Of a DNA stretch of 12,300 bases, positions 6,689-12,300 are shown piece by piece. Each line of letters begins with the position of its first letter. Position 1 is the first letter of the stretch. A program made the position numbers and the translations under genes. Source of the DNA: Crocinitomicaceae bacterium (GTDB lineage Bacteria; Bacteroidota; Bacteroidia; Flavobacteriales_G; Salibacteraceae); contig JAAZVO010000058.1 in NCBI GenBank assembly GCA_018623405.1, positions 1 through 12,300 of the forward strand, given 5' to 3'. Under the pieces are notes generated by a model. The model was not told the DNA's origin and searched no databases. It was given only the letters and a program-made list of their open reading frames with translations.

Positions 6689-7591
6689 TTGCTAAAACAA
6701 TCTACTGATAAAGTATTTATGGTTAAACCATCCAATTTTGGGTTTAACCTAGAAACTGCTGAAACAAATCATTTCCAAAATAATTTTGAAATTGAAAACC
6801 CACACGAAAAGGCAATTTCAGAGTTTAACCAAGTAGTTGATCAACTCACCTCGCTTGGCATAAAAGTGTTTTTTGAAGTAGATAGTGCCTCTCCCATAAA
6901 ACCTGATGCTATTTTCCCCAACAATTGGGTTTCGTTTCATCCTTCGCAAAAAATGGTGATTTACCCTATGCAATCGCCCAACAGAAGGATTGAAAAACAA
7001 AATGAACTAATTCAAAAACTCAAGAAAAAATATCAAATAAATTCTGTTTTAGACCTTTCTTTTTTTGAAAACCAAAATCAATTTTTAGAGGGAACAGGAA
7101 GCATTGTTTTCGACCATTTAAATAAATCTGCTTATGGCTGCCTTTCTTCAAGAACTCACGATGAATCATTTGAGTTTTTATGCGAAAAGTTAGGTTATCA
7201 GCCTCACTTATTTAGCGCAATTGACTCTTTTCAACGGCCAATTTATCATACCAATGTAATGATGATGATAGGGACAAGTTTTGCGGTAATTTGTGCTGAA
7301 TCAATTCCCAATAAAAAAGAAAGAACAAGAGTTATTGAACGGCTAAAAGCTAAAGGAAGAGAAATAATTGAAATATCGTTTAATCAATTGAATAGCTTTT
7401 GTGGAAATATGCTTGAGTTAGAAAACTCCGAAGGTAAAATCCTTTGTATGTCTGAAACCGCATTTAATGCTTTCGCAAAGCACCAAATTGATACACTTAG
7501 CAAGTTTATCTCTATAGAAACTTTCTCAATTCCAACCGTTGAAAAAATTGGCGGGGGCGGAATAAGATGTATGATGGCAGAAATTTTCTGA
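6689..7591 (+). CDS. ctlX: CtlX-type hydrolase of the arginine deiminase / amidinotransferase superfamily
   Basis: The 300-residue product shows the guanidine-modifying-enzyme catalytic set: substrate-binding Asp73 in PDAIFPNNWVSFH, Glu134 in FLEGTGSIVFD, His187 in YHTNVMM and nucleophile Cys294 in GGGGIRCMMAEIF. The N-terminus QSTDKVFMVKPSNFGFN...FQ is typical of the group named citrulline utilization hydrolase CtlX. Members attack arginine- or citrulline-like side chains through a Cys adduct; ureido hydrolysis of citrulline to ornithine is the named activity, but substrate choice here is inferred. The start is TTG directly after the kinase stop (zero spacing), and the family N-terminus fits it well, so translation probably depends on coupling. 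All catalytic residues are present, so the enzyme should be active. A dimethylarginine hydrolase-like role is the main alternative. Confidence 0.82.
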   Translation: MLKQSTDKVFMVKPSNFGFNLETAETNHFQNNFEIENPHEKAISEFNQVVDQLTSLGIKVFFEVDSASPIKPDAIFPNNWVSFHPSQKMVIYPMQSPNRRIEKQNELIQKLKKKYQINSVLDLSFFENQNQFLEGTGSIVFDHLNKSAYGCLSSRTHDESFEFLCEKLGYQPHLFSAIDSFQRPIYHTNVMMMIGTSFAVICAESIPNKKERTRVIERLKAKGREIIEISFNQLNSFCGNMLELENSEGKILCMSETAFNAFAKHQIDTLSKFISIETFSIPTVEKIGGGGIRCMMAEIF

Positions 7592-7631
7592 TTTAAAAAA
7601 CAAAATCCCCCTTTATTGGTAGTTTTATGCA

Positions 7632-8810
7632 ATGCAAGTTGCAAGCATATTTTTAGTCTCCACCTTAAACCCCGAACTCATTAACTTTTTATTGGCGGGT
7701 TTAATTGTAATTCCACTTGGGCTGTTACTTAAATACTTTAATCAGCCAACAATTGTAGCTTACATCATCACCGGTGTACTAATCGGAAAACAAGGGTTTG
7801 GCATTATTACCAATGAAGAATACATCCATATTTTAGGAGAGTTTGGTTTAATACTACTGCTCTTTTTTATAGGGATGGAAATAAACCTTCCTACCCTTGT
7901 AAAAAATTGGAAAGTCCCTACCCTTGGTACATTAATCCAAATTATTGCAAGTGTTTTGTTTGTGGCACCTATTGGTGCCTATTTAGGGTGGAGCCCAACT
8001 CGAATTATTGTGCTTGGTTTTGTATTGAGTTTAAGTAGCAGTGCCGTAATCATAAAACTATTGCAAGACAAAAATGAAAATACAACCATTTTAGGTCAAA
8101 ATGTGATTAGTATCTTATTGATGCAAGATGTACTTGTGGTGCCTATGATAATTATTACCGGGTTTTTATCAGGAGAGGGTTTTGACATAAAAGACTTAAT
8201 TATTCAATTAATTGGGGGAGTTTTAATTGTAGGAATGATAATTTTTATCTACCGCAAAAAAACATTTAAACTACCCTTCAGTAAAGCTTTTAAAAAAGAC
8301 CATGAAATACAGGTAATTGCTGCATTAATTATTTGTTTTGGGTTTTCTACCATTACTTCTTTGTTTGGGTTGTCTGCTGCACTTGGTGCCTTTGTGGGCG
8401 GCTTATTGATCCACGCATCAAAATCTACAGATTGGTTTCATGATAGTCTTCATTCTTTCAGGGTAATTTTCTTGGCAATTTTCTTTGTTTCTATTGGGTT
8501 GCTGATAGATTTAGATTTTCTCATGGAGAACCTATACAGTATTTTAGGTTTATTGGTTACGGTATATTTAGGAAACCACCTGATTAATGCTGTAATTCTT
8601 AAGTTCTTTAGACGTAATTGGAAAGACAGCTTATACGGAGGAGCTTTGTTAGCGCAAATTGGAGAGCTTAGTTTCTTGATTGCATCTACAGCATATTATG
8701 GAGGAATAATTCAAGATTACGGTTACAAAACCTCAATTTTGATAATCTCACTAACCCTGTTGATTAGTCCAATTTATATTTCTACAACACGAAAGTTGAT
8801 TTTGAAATGA
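7632..8810 (+). CDS. CPA2-family cation:proton antiporter (membrane domain only)
   Basis: The 392-residue product is almost wholly hydrophobic, with about 12 membrane segments of the Na+/H+ exchanger fold (PF00999 type). KefB/KefC-like CPA2 landmarks are in order: GEFGLILLLFFIGMEINL (69-86), LSLSSSAVIIKLL (132-144), a Gln165-Asp166 pair in LLMQDVLVVP, GLSAALGAFVGGLLI (246-260) and LLAQIGELSFLI (339-350). The QD pair, rather than DD, is the KefC-like state and points to K+/H+ or electroneutral exchange; the ion is inferred. There is no C-terminal TrkA-N/RCK regulatory domain, so gating may differ from Kef. It starts 40 bases after the CtlX gene, so it could be read through from it or have its own weak promoter (TAGTTTTA at 7620-7627). 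Confidence 0.9.
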   Translation: MQVASIFLVSTLNPELINFLLAGLIVIPLGLLLKYFNQPTIVAYIITGVLIGKQGFGIITNEEYIHILGEFGLILLLFFIGMEINLPTLVKNWKVPTLGTLIQIIASVLFVAPIGAYLGWSPTRIIVLGFVLSLSSSAVIIKLLQDKNENTTILGQNVISILLMQDVLVVPMIIITGFLSGEGFDIKDLIIQLIGGVLIVGMIIFIYRKKTFKLPFSKAFKKDHEIQVIAALIICFGFSTITSLFGLSAALGAFVGGLLIHASKSTDWFHDSLHSFRVIFLAIFFVSIGLLIDLDFLMENLYSILGLLVTVYLGNHLINAVILKFFRRNWKDSLYGGALLAQIGELSFLIASTAYYGGIIQDYGYKTSILIISLTLLISPIYISTTRKLILK

Positions 8811-8835
8811 AAATTCAATTTTGTTTCTACTTTTG
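8802..8835 (+). promoter_or_regulatory. Bacteroidota-type promoter of the lipoprotein–DUF2147–DUF6268 operon
   Basis: TTTG at 8802-8805 and TACTTTTG at 8828-8835 (exact match to TAnnTTTG) are separated by 22 bases, close to the usual spacing. The transcript would start around 8840, so the lipoprotein start must be the ATG at 8854; the TTG at 8821 lies upstream of the transcript. GGAGGG at 8835-8840 is 13 bases before the ATG, rather far for a ribosome binding site and partly inside the -7 box. Confidence 0.6.
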
Positions 8836-8853
8836 GAGGGAAAGAAGAAAATT

Positions 8854-9369
8854 ATGAGGAAAGTTTACATTCAGCTATTGCTAGGTGTGTTTGTATTGCT
8901 TGGTGCTTGCACCTCAACTACACCGCATCAAACTACATTAACTTTTACTACTTCGGCTGATGGCCCCTTTTTCGCAGGCCCAAACAGCTTAATCTCAACA
9001 TATGAGGTCAACCTAAACGAACTTGTTGATGGCCAACAATTTACTGCAGATCAAATTGCAAAGGTTTCGGTAAATAAGGTTACAGCCACAATTCCTAGAT
9101 CAGACTCTAGTACCGTAGATAATTTTTTAAACGCAACCTTACAATTTGTTGCCGATGATGTTCCTATGACAAGCATCGCGGTAAAAAACCCAATTGAGGC
9201 CACCGGTAATTCAATTGCCTTGGATGCTAGCCAAGAAGTTGACCTTGCAGATTTTTTCAAGCAAAATACATTTACCGTTTTATTTGATTGGGATTTTAAT
9301 GAAGATAGCTATGCTGAATCTTTAGGCACTATTGTTGAAATGGAGTTAACCTTTGAAATTAAAAATTAA
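8854..9369 (+). CDS. Small envelope lipoprotein of unknown function
   Basis: The 171-residue product begins with a lipoprotein signal (MRKVYIQLLLGVFVLLGAC) whose lipobox LGAC places the lipidated Cys at residue 19. I chose the ATG at 8854 over the in-frame TTG at 8821 because the TTG lies between the promoter boxes and the ATG gives a standard signal peptide. The mature part is Thr/Asp rich, with short beta-like strands (TLTFTTSADGP, VNKVTATIPR, NATLQFVADD, TFTVLFDWDFN, VEMELTFEIKN), consistent with a small beta-sandwich domain. I do not recognise the family. It is first in an operon, with its stop 4 bases before the DUF2147 gene, so it probably acts in the periplasm or outer membrane with those neighbours. 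Confidence 0.8.
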   Translation: MRKVYIQLLLGVFVLLGACTSTTPHQTTLTFTTSADGPFFAGPNSLISTYEVNLNELVDGQQFTADQIAKVSVNKVTATIPRSDSSTVDNFLNATLQFVADDVPMTSIAVKNPIEATGNSIALDASQEVDLADFFKQNTFTVLFDWDFNEDSYAESLGTIVEMELTFEIKN

Positions 9370-9373
9370 GATT

Positions 9374-9844
9374 ATGAAAAATGTATTGATGAGTTTTTTT
9401 GCTGTGGCTGCTTTAATTTTTAGCACTACTGCATTTGCACAAAATGAAGAAGGAGATAGATTAATTGGTGTTTGGGAGCCAAGCCATGGCAAAGCCAAAG
9501 TTAAAATTGAAAAAATTGGCACTAAATACTACGGAAAAATAGTTTGGCTAAAAGAACCAATTGACCCTGAAACAAATCAACCCAAGGTAGATAAAAACAA
9601 CCCTGATGAAAAAATGAGGTCAACCCCACTTAGAGGTTATAGAATTCTTAAAGACTTTGAATATACTGATAAGGATACTTGGACAGAAGGTACCATCTAC
9701 GATCCTGAAAATGGAAGCACTTATAGCTGCACCATAAAAATGACCGATGATAATACATTGGATATAAGAGGCTACATTGGCGTTTCTGCCTTAGGTAGAA
9801 CCGATGTTTGGAAAAGGTTGCAAATGCCAAAAAAGAAAAAATAA
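9374..9844 (+). CDS. DUF2147 domain secreted protein
   Basis: The 156-residue product has a clear signal peptide (MKNVLMSFFAVAALIFSTTAFAQ, split here from the mature NEEGD...). The mature part is one DUF2147 domain: LIGVWEPSHGKAKVKIEK, YYGKIVWLKEPIDPE, LRGYRILKDFEY, WTEGTIYDPENGSTYSC, LDIRGYIGVSALGRTDVWKR. The C-terminus is a run of lysines. DUF2147 proteins are periplasmic lipocalin-like barrels with no assigned reaction, possibly binding a small ligand. An in-frame TTG at 9353 lies inside the preceding gene and would only add a hydrophilic leader, so the ATG at 9374 is preferred. It lies 4 bases after the lipoprotein stop and 12 bases before the DUF6268 gene, so the three are co-transcribed. 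Confidence 0.88.
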   Translation: MKNVLMSFFAVAALIFSTTAFAQNEEGDRLIGVWEPSHGKAKVKIEKIGTKYYGKIVWLKEPIDPETNQPKVDKNNPDEKMRSTPLRGYRILKDFEYTDKDTWTEGTIYDPENGSTYSCTIKMTDDNTLDIRGYIGVSALGRTDVWKRLQMPKKKK

Positions 9845-9856
9845 ACACCCTCTCCT

Positions 9857-10924
9857 ATGCAAAAAAGAATTAGACCGCTTTTGTGGGCTTTATTAGTTTG
9901 TGCTGCCCTACCCCTTTTTAGTCAAGAAGATTCTACATATACTGAAGAAGAAGATTATAGCATTTACGATAACCTAGATTATGCCGATGAAGGCACTAAA
10001 AGGTTTGCATCGGCAAAAATTAGTGGAATAAGTCCGGCGCGTTTAATTTCTGTTGGGTACGATTACCAAGCCGGGTATGATATTACAGCAGGCGCTTTTG
10101 ATACTTATGCTGCTCAAACCGCTAGAGTAAATTCTACCCAGGGAGTAAGAATTGGCGCCAACATACCGGTAATTTCAAAGAATAGCATTATTGTGCAGCT
10201 TGGCGGTCAAATTTGGGATATGAACTACGACTTTGAAGATGACCCTGCCACATTAAATCACCCATTATTACAAACGCTTCAAGCAAATAATCTCACTACG
10301 GTTGGATTAAATTCTACCATTTTTAAACCGCTTAATGAAACCAACTTTATTTTGGTTCAGGTTTCAGCAGACATGAATGGTGATTTTTCTATCCCTGAGT
10401 TTCAGGAAGTAAATACCATTAAAAATTCCGTAGCTGCCATTTGGGGTAAAAGACCCTCTGATTATAAGCAATGGGGAATTGGTATTTCAAGAACCTTTAG
10501 AGCAGGAGAAATGAATTATGTGCCAATTCTGTTATTCAATTGGACCTCACCAACAACTCCTTGGGGAACTGAAATTCTATTTCCTGCAAGAGGACATGTG
10601 AGGTATACTTTCAACAGGCAAAACATGGCCTTTTTTGGTTTCGAATTAGAAGGAAACAGCTACAAGCTAGCTGCGCCTTACAACGACCTGCAAATAAGAA
10701 GAAGTGAATTAAGGTTTAGGTTTATGTGGCAACGCCAATTGGTAGGGTTTATTTGGGTAGCCCTAGAAGCGGGCTACCGTATAAACTATTCTTTTAATGT
10801 AGATAGGGTTCCGGGTGGAAAAGATTTTTCAAGGTTTTTTGTGTTAGACGACCCATTCGTAATGGAAAACGCACTAACAAACCCTTTGTACTTTAACTTG
10901 AGCTTTAACTTAGTTAGCCCTTAA
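9857..10924 (+). CDS. DUF6268-family outer-membrane beta-barrel protein
   Basis: The 355-residue product has a signal peptide (MQKRIRPLLWALLVCAALPL, then FSQ) followed by a short acidic linker rich in Asp/Glu/Tyr. The rest alternates amphipathic beta strands typical of an outer-membrane barrel (LISVGYDYQAGYDIT, GVRIGANIPVI, IIVQLGGQIWDMNYDF, WGIGISRTFRAGEMNYVPIL, HVRYTFNRQNMAFFGFELEG, ELRFRFMWQRQLVGFIWVA) and ends in a strand-like YFNLSFNLVSP. This matches the DUF6268 outer-membrane beta-barrel family, whose cargo is unknown. It is the last gene of the lipoprotein–DUF2147 operon, so the three may form one envelope module. Its stop codon is one base from the stop of the opposing TolB-like gene. 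Confidence 0.85.
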   Translation: MQKRIRPLLWALLVCAALPLFSQEDSTYTEEEDYSIYDNLDYADEGTKRFASAKISGISPARLISVGYDYQAGYDITAGAFDTYAAQTARVNSTQGVRIGANIPVISKNSIIVQLGGQIWDMNYDFEDDPATLNHPLLQTLQANNLTTVGLNSTIFKPLNETNFILVQVSADMNGDFSIPEFQEVNTIKNSVAAIWGKRPSDYKQWGIGISRTFRAGEMNYVPILLFNWTSPTTPWGTEILFPARGHVRYTFNRQNMAFFGFELEGNSYKLAAPYNDLQIRRSELRFRFMWQRQLVGFIWVALEAGYRINYSFNVDRVPGGKDFSRFFVLDDPFVMENALTNPLYFNLSFNLVSP

Positions 10925-10929
10925 GTTAA
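10905..10929. terminator. Inverted repeat spanning two convergent stop codons, possible weak bidirectional terminator
   Basis: Perfect 8-base arms TTAACTTA (10905-10912) and TAAGTTAA (10922-10929) surround a 9-base loop. The right arm contains the stop codons of both the DUF6268 gene (10922-10924) and the opposing TolB-like gene (10928-10926). The stem is AT-rich and no T tract follows on either strand, so termination here is only possible, not shown. Confidence 0.35.
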
Positions 10930-12044
10930 TCTTGCCACTCTGCAACAAACAGGTTGGTTTCTCTTGTTCCACCGTTAAATCGGTTTGAAGAGAACACCAA
11001 GTATTTTCCGTTATTCGAGAATACAGGAAAAGCATCAAACGTTTCGTCTTGTGTAATTTGCTCTAGACCTGTTCCATCAGTATTTATCATGTAAAGGTTA
11101 AAAGGAAAACCTCTTTTGCTAGCATGGTTAGAAGCAAAAATTACTTTCTCGCCTGACGGATGAAAAAATGGACACCAATTAGCTTGTCCTAAGTCAGTTA
11201 ACTGTCTTAAATCACTACCATCTGCATTACAGATATACAATTCCATATCGGTAGGCTTTACCAAACCTTCTGCTAATAAGTCTTTGTATTCTTTAATTTC
11301 CTCTTCGGTTTTAGGTCTAGAAGATCTAAAAATAAGCTTGCTTCCGTCAGGTGAGAAAAAAGCACCACCATCGTAACCTAACTCATTGGTAATTTGCTTT
11401 ACGTTTCCGCCATCAAGATCGCAGGTAAATAACTCCAAGTCTCCTGTTCTCATTGAGGTAAAAACAATTTTATCTCCTTTTGGCGAAACAGTAGCTTCTG
11501 CATCATAGCCCGGCTCATCGGTCAATTGTTTTTTTATGTTACCCTCTAAATCAGTTATGAAAATATCGAAGCTCGGATAAATAGGCCAAACGTATTTTCC
11601 ATCTGCTCTTCTCTCAGGAACAGGAGGACAAGCTTTATCTGCCAAATGAGTTGAAGCATAAACAATAGTGGTATCTCCGGGCAAAAAGTATGAGCAAGTT
11701 GTTCTGCCTAAACCTGTACTTACCATCATTGGTTTGTTTTCGGCTAGGTTATCATTTTGCCAATCGAAATAAAATATCTGATCACATTCTAAATTCCAAT
11801 TAGGATTAGTAACTTGAAACACCAATTTAGAATCATCAAAACTCCAATAAGCCTCAGCGTTATCTCCACCAAAGGTTAATTGTCGTAAAGTTTTAAAATG
11901 TTTTTCACCCTCTAAAATTACTGAGTCTTTTATGGTTGTTTGTTCTGCATTATCATTAGTTGATGTTTGAACTGCCTCCTCGTTTTGCTTTGGATTTGAA
12001 CAAGCTACCAAGGCAATAAATCCGAATAAAAATATTTTTTTCAT
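10926..12044 (-). CDS. TolB-like PD40 beta-propeller lipoprotein
   Basis: The 372-residue product starts with a lipoprotein signal (MKKIFLFGFIALVAC; lipidated Cys15), then a Gln/Asn/Thr-rich linker to about residue 45. Propeller blades of the WD40-like PD40 type follow: LRQLTFGGDNAEAYWSFDD (53-71), then KKQLTDEPGYDAEATVSPKG, VKQITNELGYDGGAFFSPDG, LRQLTDLGQANWCPFFHPSG and LEQITQDETFDAFPVFSNNG, each followed by KxVFxSxR-like strands. One blade carries a charged helical insertion (about residues 244-265). Such proteins sit in the envelope as binding or scaffold proteins; no enzyme residues are visible. It is transcribed away from the M28 peptidase gene with an 88-base gap, an arrangement suggesting shared regulation and perhaps related function in peptide processing. 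It is convergent with the DUF6268 gene. Confidence 0.88.
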   Translation of the reverse strand: MKKIFLFGFIALVACSNPKQNEEAVQTSTNDNAEQTTIKDSVILEGEKHFKTLRQLTFGGDNAEAYWSFDDSKLVFQVTNPNWNLECDQIFYFDWQNDNLAENKPMMVSTGLGRTTCSYFLPGDTTIVYASTHLADKACPPVPERRADGKYVWPIYPSFDIFITDLEGNIKKQLTDEPGYDAEATVSPKGDKIVFTSMRTGDLELFTCDLDGGNVKQITNELGYDGGAFFSPDGSKLIFRSSRPKTEEEIKEYKDLLAEGLVKPTDMELYICNADGSDLRQLTDLGQANWCPFFHPSGEKVIFASNHASKRGFPFNLYMINTDGTGLEQITQDETFDAFPVFSNNGKYLVFSSNRFNGGTRETNLFVAEWQD

Positions 12045-12105
12045 CTAATTTTTCAATTTGGGCGCGAATGTAATACAACCAAAAACTTTAGGCTTAATTA
12101 TTGGT

Positions 12106-12125
12106 TAATTTTGCAATCGCAAAAT
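12106..12125 (+). promoter_or_regulatory. Candidate -7 box with overlapping inverted repeat upstream of the M28 gene
   Basis: TAATTTTG (12106-12113) matches the TAnnTTTG -7 consensus and lies 19 bases before the ATG at 12133. A perfect inverted repeat, ATTTTGC (12108-12114) and GCAAAAT (12119-12125) around AATC, overlaps it and could be an operator or a start-proximal hairpin. No clear -33 TTG is present at the expected distance. Confidence 0.4.
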
Positions 12126-12132
12126 ATTAACC

Positions 12133-12300
12133 ATGAAATATCTCTTTAGTTCGCTCTCATTTTTTCTTTTTACAACTATTGTTTTTGCTCAAAATAACTT
12201 CGATGTAAACCAACTGAGAAATGATGTTGAATATTTAGCCTCAGATGATCTTGAAGGAAGAGAAACAGGAAAATCAGGTGAAGACAAAGCAGCTGAATAC
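12133..12300 (+). CDS. Secreted M28-type zinc peptidase, N-terminal part, runs off right edge
   Basis: Fifty-six codons are visible from the ATG at 12133. Residues 1-20 are a signal peptide (MKYLFSSLSFFLFTTIVFAQ). The next stretch, LRNDVEYLASDDLEGRETGK followed by SGEDKAAEY, is the characteristic opening of Bacteroidota M28-family aminopeptidases, where a helix precedes LxSDxLEGRxTGxxGExxAAxYI. The metal ligands lie beyond the window, so catalytic competence cannot be judged. It is expected to be an exported aminopeptidase acting on peptides released by endopeptidases. It is divergent from the TolB-like lipoprotein gene. Confidence 0.8.
   Translation, partial: MKYLFSSLSFFLFTTIVFAQNNFDVNQLRNDVEYLASDDLEGRETGKSGEDKAAEY

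Noticed and set aside
7627..7656. ATG at 7627 as an alternative start or short leader peptide before the antiporter
   Set aside because: The frame stops after nine codons, has no attenuator-like structure and is too close to ATG 7632 to act as a separate gene.
8821..8853. TTG at 8821 as start of the lipoprotein
   Set aside because: It lies between the -33 and -7 promoter boxes and would put a hydrophilic stretch before the lipoprotein signal; ATG 8854 fits better.
9353..9373. TTG at 9353 as start of the DUF2147 protein
   Set aside because: It is inside the preceding gene and only adds seven residues before a complete signal peptide starting at ATG 9374.
10891..10912. Direct repeat CTTTAACTT at 10891 and 10903
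   Set aside because: It encodes two similar beta-strand turns (FNL...FNL) at the end of the barrel and needs no separate explanation.

Overview
The window looks like a chromosomal segment from a Bacteroidota bacterium, most likely a marine or aquatic Flavobacteriales-type lineage. The evidence is AT-rich DNA, A-rich rather than Shine-Dalgarno leaders, promoter boxes of the Bacteroidota type (TTTG around -33, TAnnTTTG around -7), signal peptides ending in ...AQ, and families typical of the phylum (DUF6786, DUF2147, DUF6268, TolB-like lipoproteins, secreted M36/S9/M28 peptidases). I see no mobile element, CRISPR array, rRNA or tRNA.

Layout. (1) 1-1187, minus: N-terminal 395 codons of a secreted M36 fungalysin-type metalloprotease, running off the left edge. 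(2) 1188-1487: divergent regulatory region. (3) 1488-3906, plus: an S9D-type (glutamyl-endopeptidase-like) serine peptidase split into two overlapping frames by an 8-A run at 2108-2115. It is followed with overlap by an outer-membrane beta-barrel gene (about 3890-4483) that has a signal peptide but no ATG/GTG/TTG in the right place. An AT-only hairpin with a T8 tract (4507-4541) ends this unit. (4) about 4567-7591, plus: a tightly packed three-gene operon of a DUF6786 protein (again with no canonical start), a PfkB-type sugar kinase (11-nt overlap) and a CtlX-type arginine-deiminase-superfamily hydrolase (TTG start directly after the previous stop). (5) 7632-8810: a CPA2 cation:proton antiporter membrane domain. 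(6) 8854-10924: an envelope operon of a small lipoprotein, a DUF2147 periplasmic protein and a DUF6268 outer-membrane barrel, behind a good Bacteroidota promoter. (7) 10926-12044, minus: a TolB-like beta-propeller lipoprotein, convergent with the DUF6268 gene with one base between stop codons. (8) 12133-12300, plus: the start of a secreted M28-type peptidase, divergent from the TolB-like gene.

Functionally, the segment combines extracytoplasmic protein breakdown (M36, S9D and M28 peptidases), envelope proteins, and a small cytoplasmic metabolic operon (kinase + guanidino/ureido hydrolase + DUF6786). The most unusual feature is that three consecutive genes between 2104 and about 4570 each have a translational defect: one frameshift and two missing start codons, although their coding sequences look otherwise conserved. 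This could be transcriptional slippage plus near-cognate starts, early gene decay, or base-level errors in the assembly; the sequence alone cannot decide.
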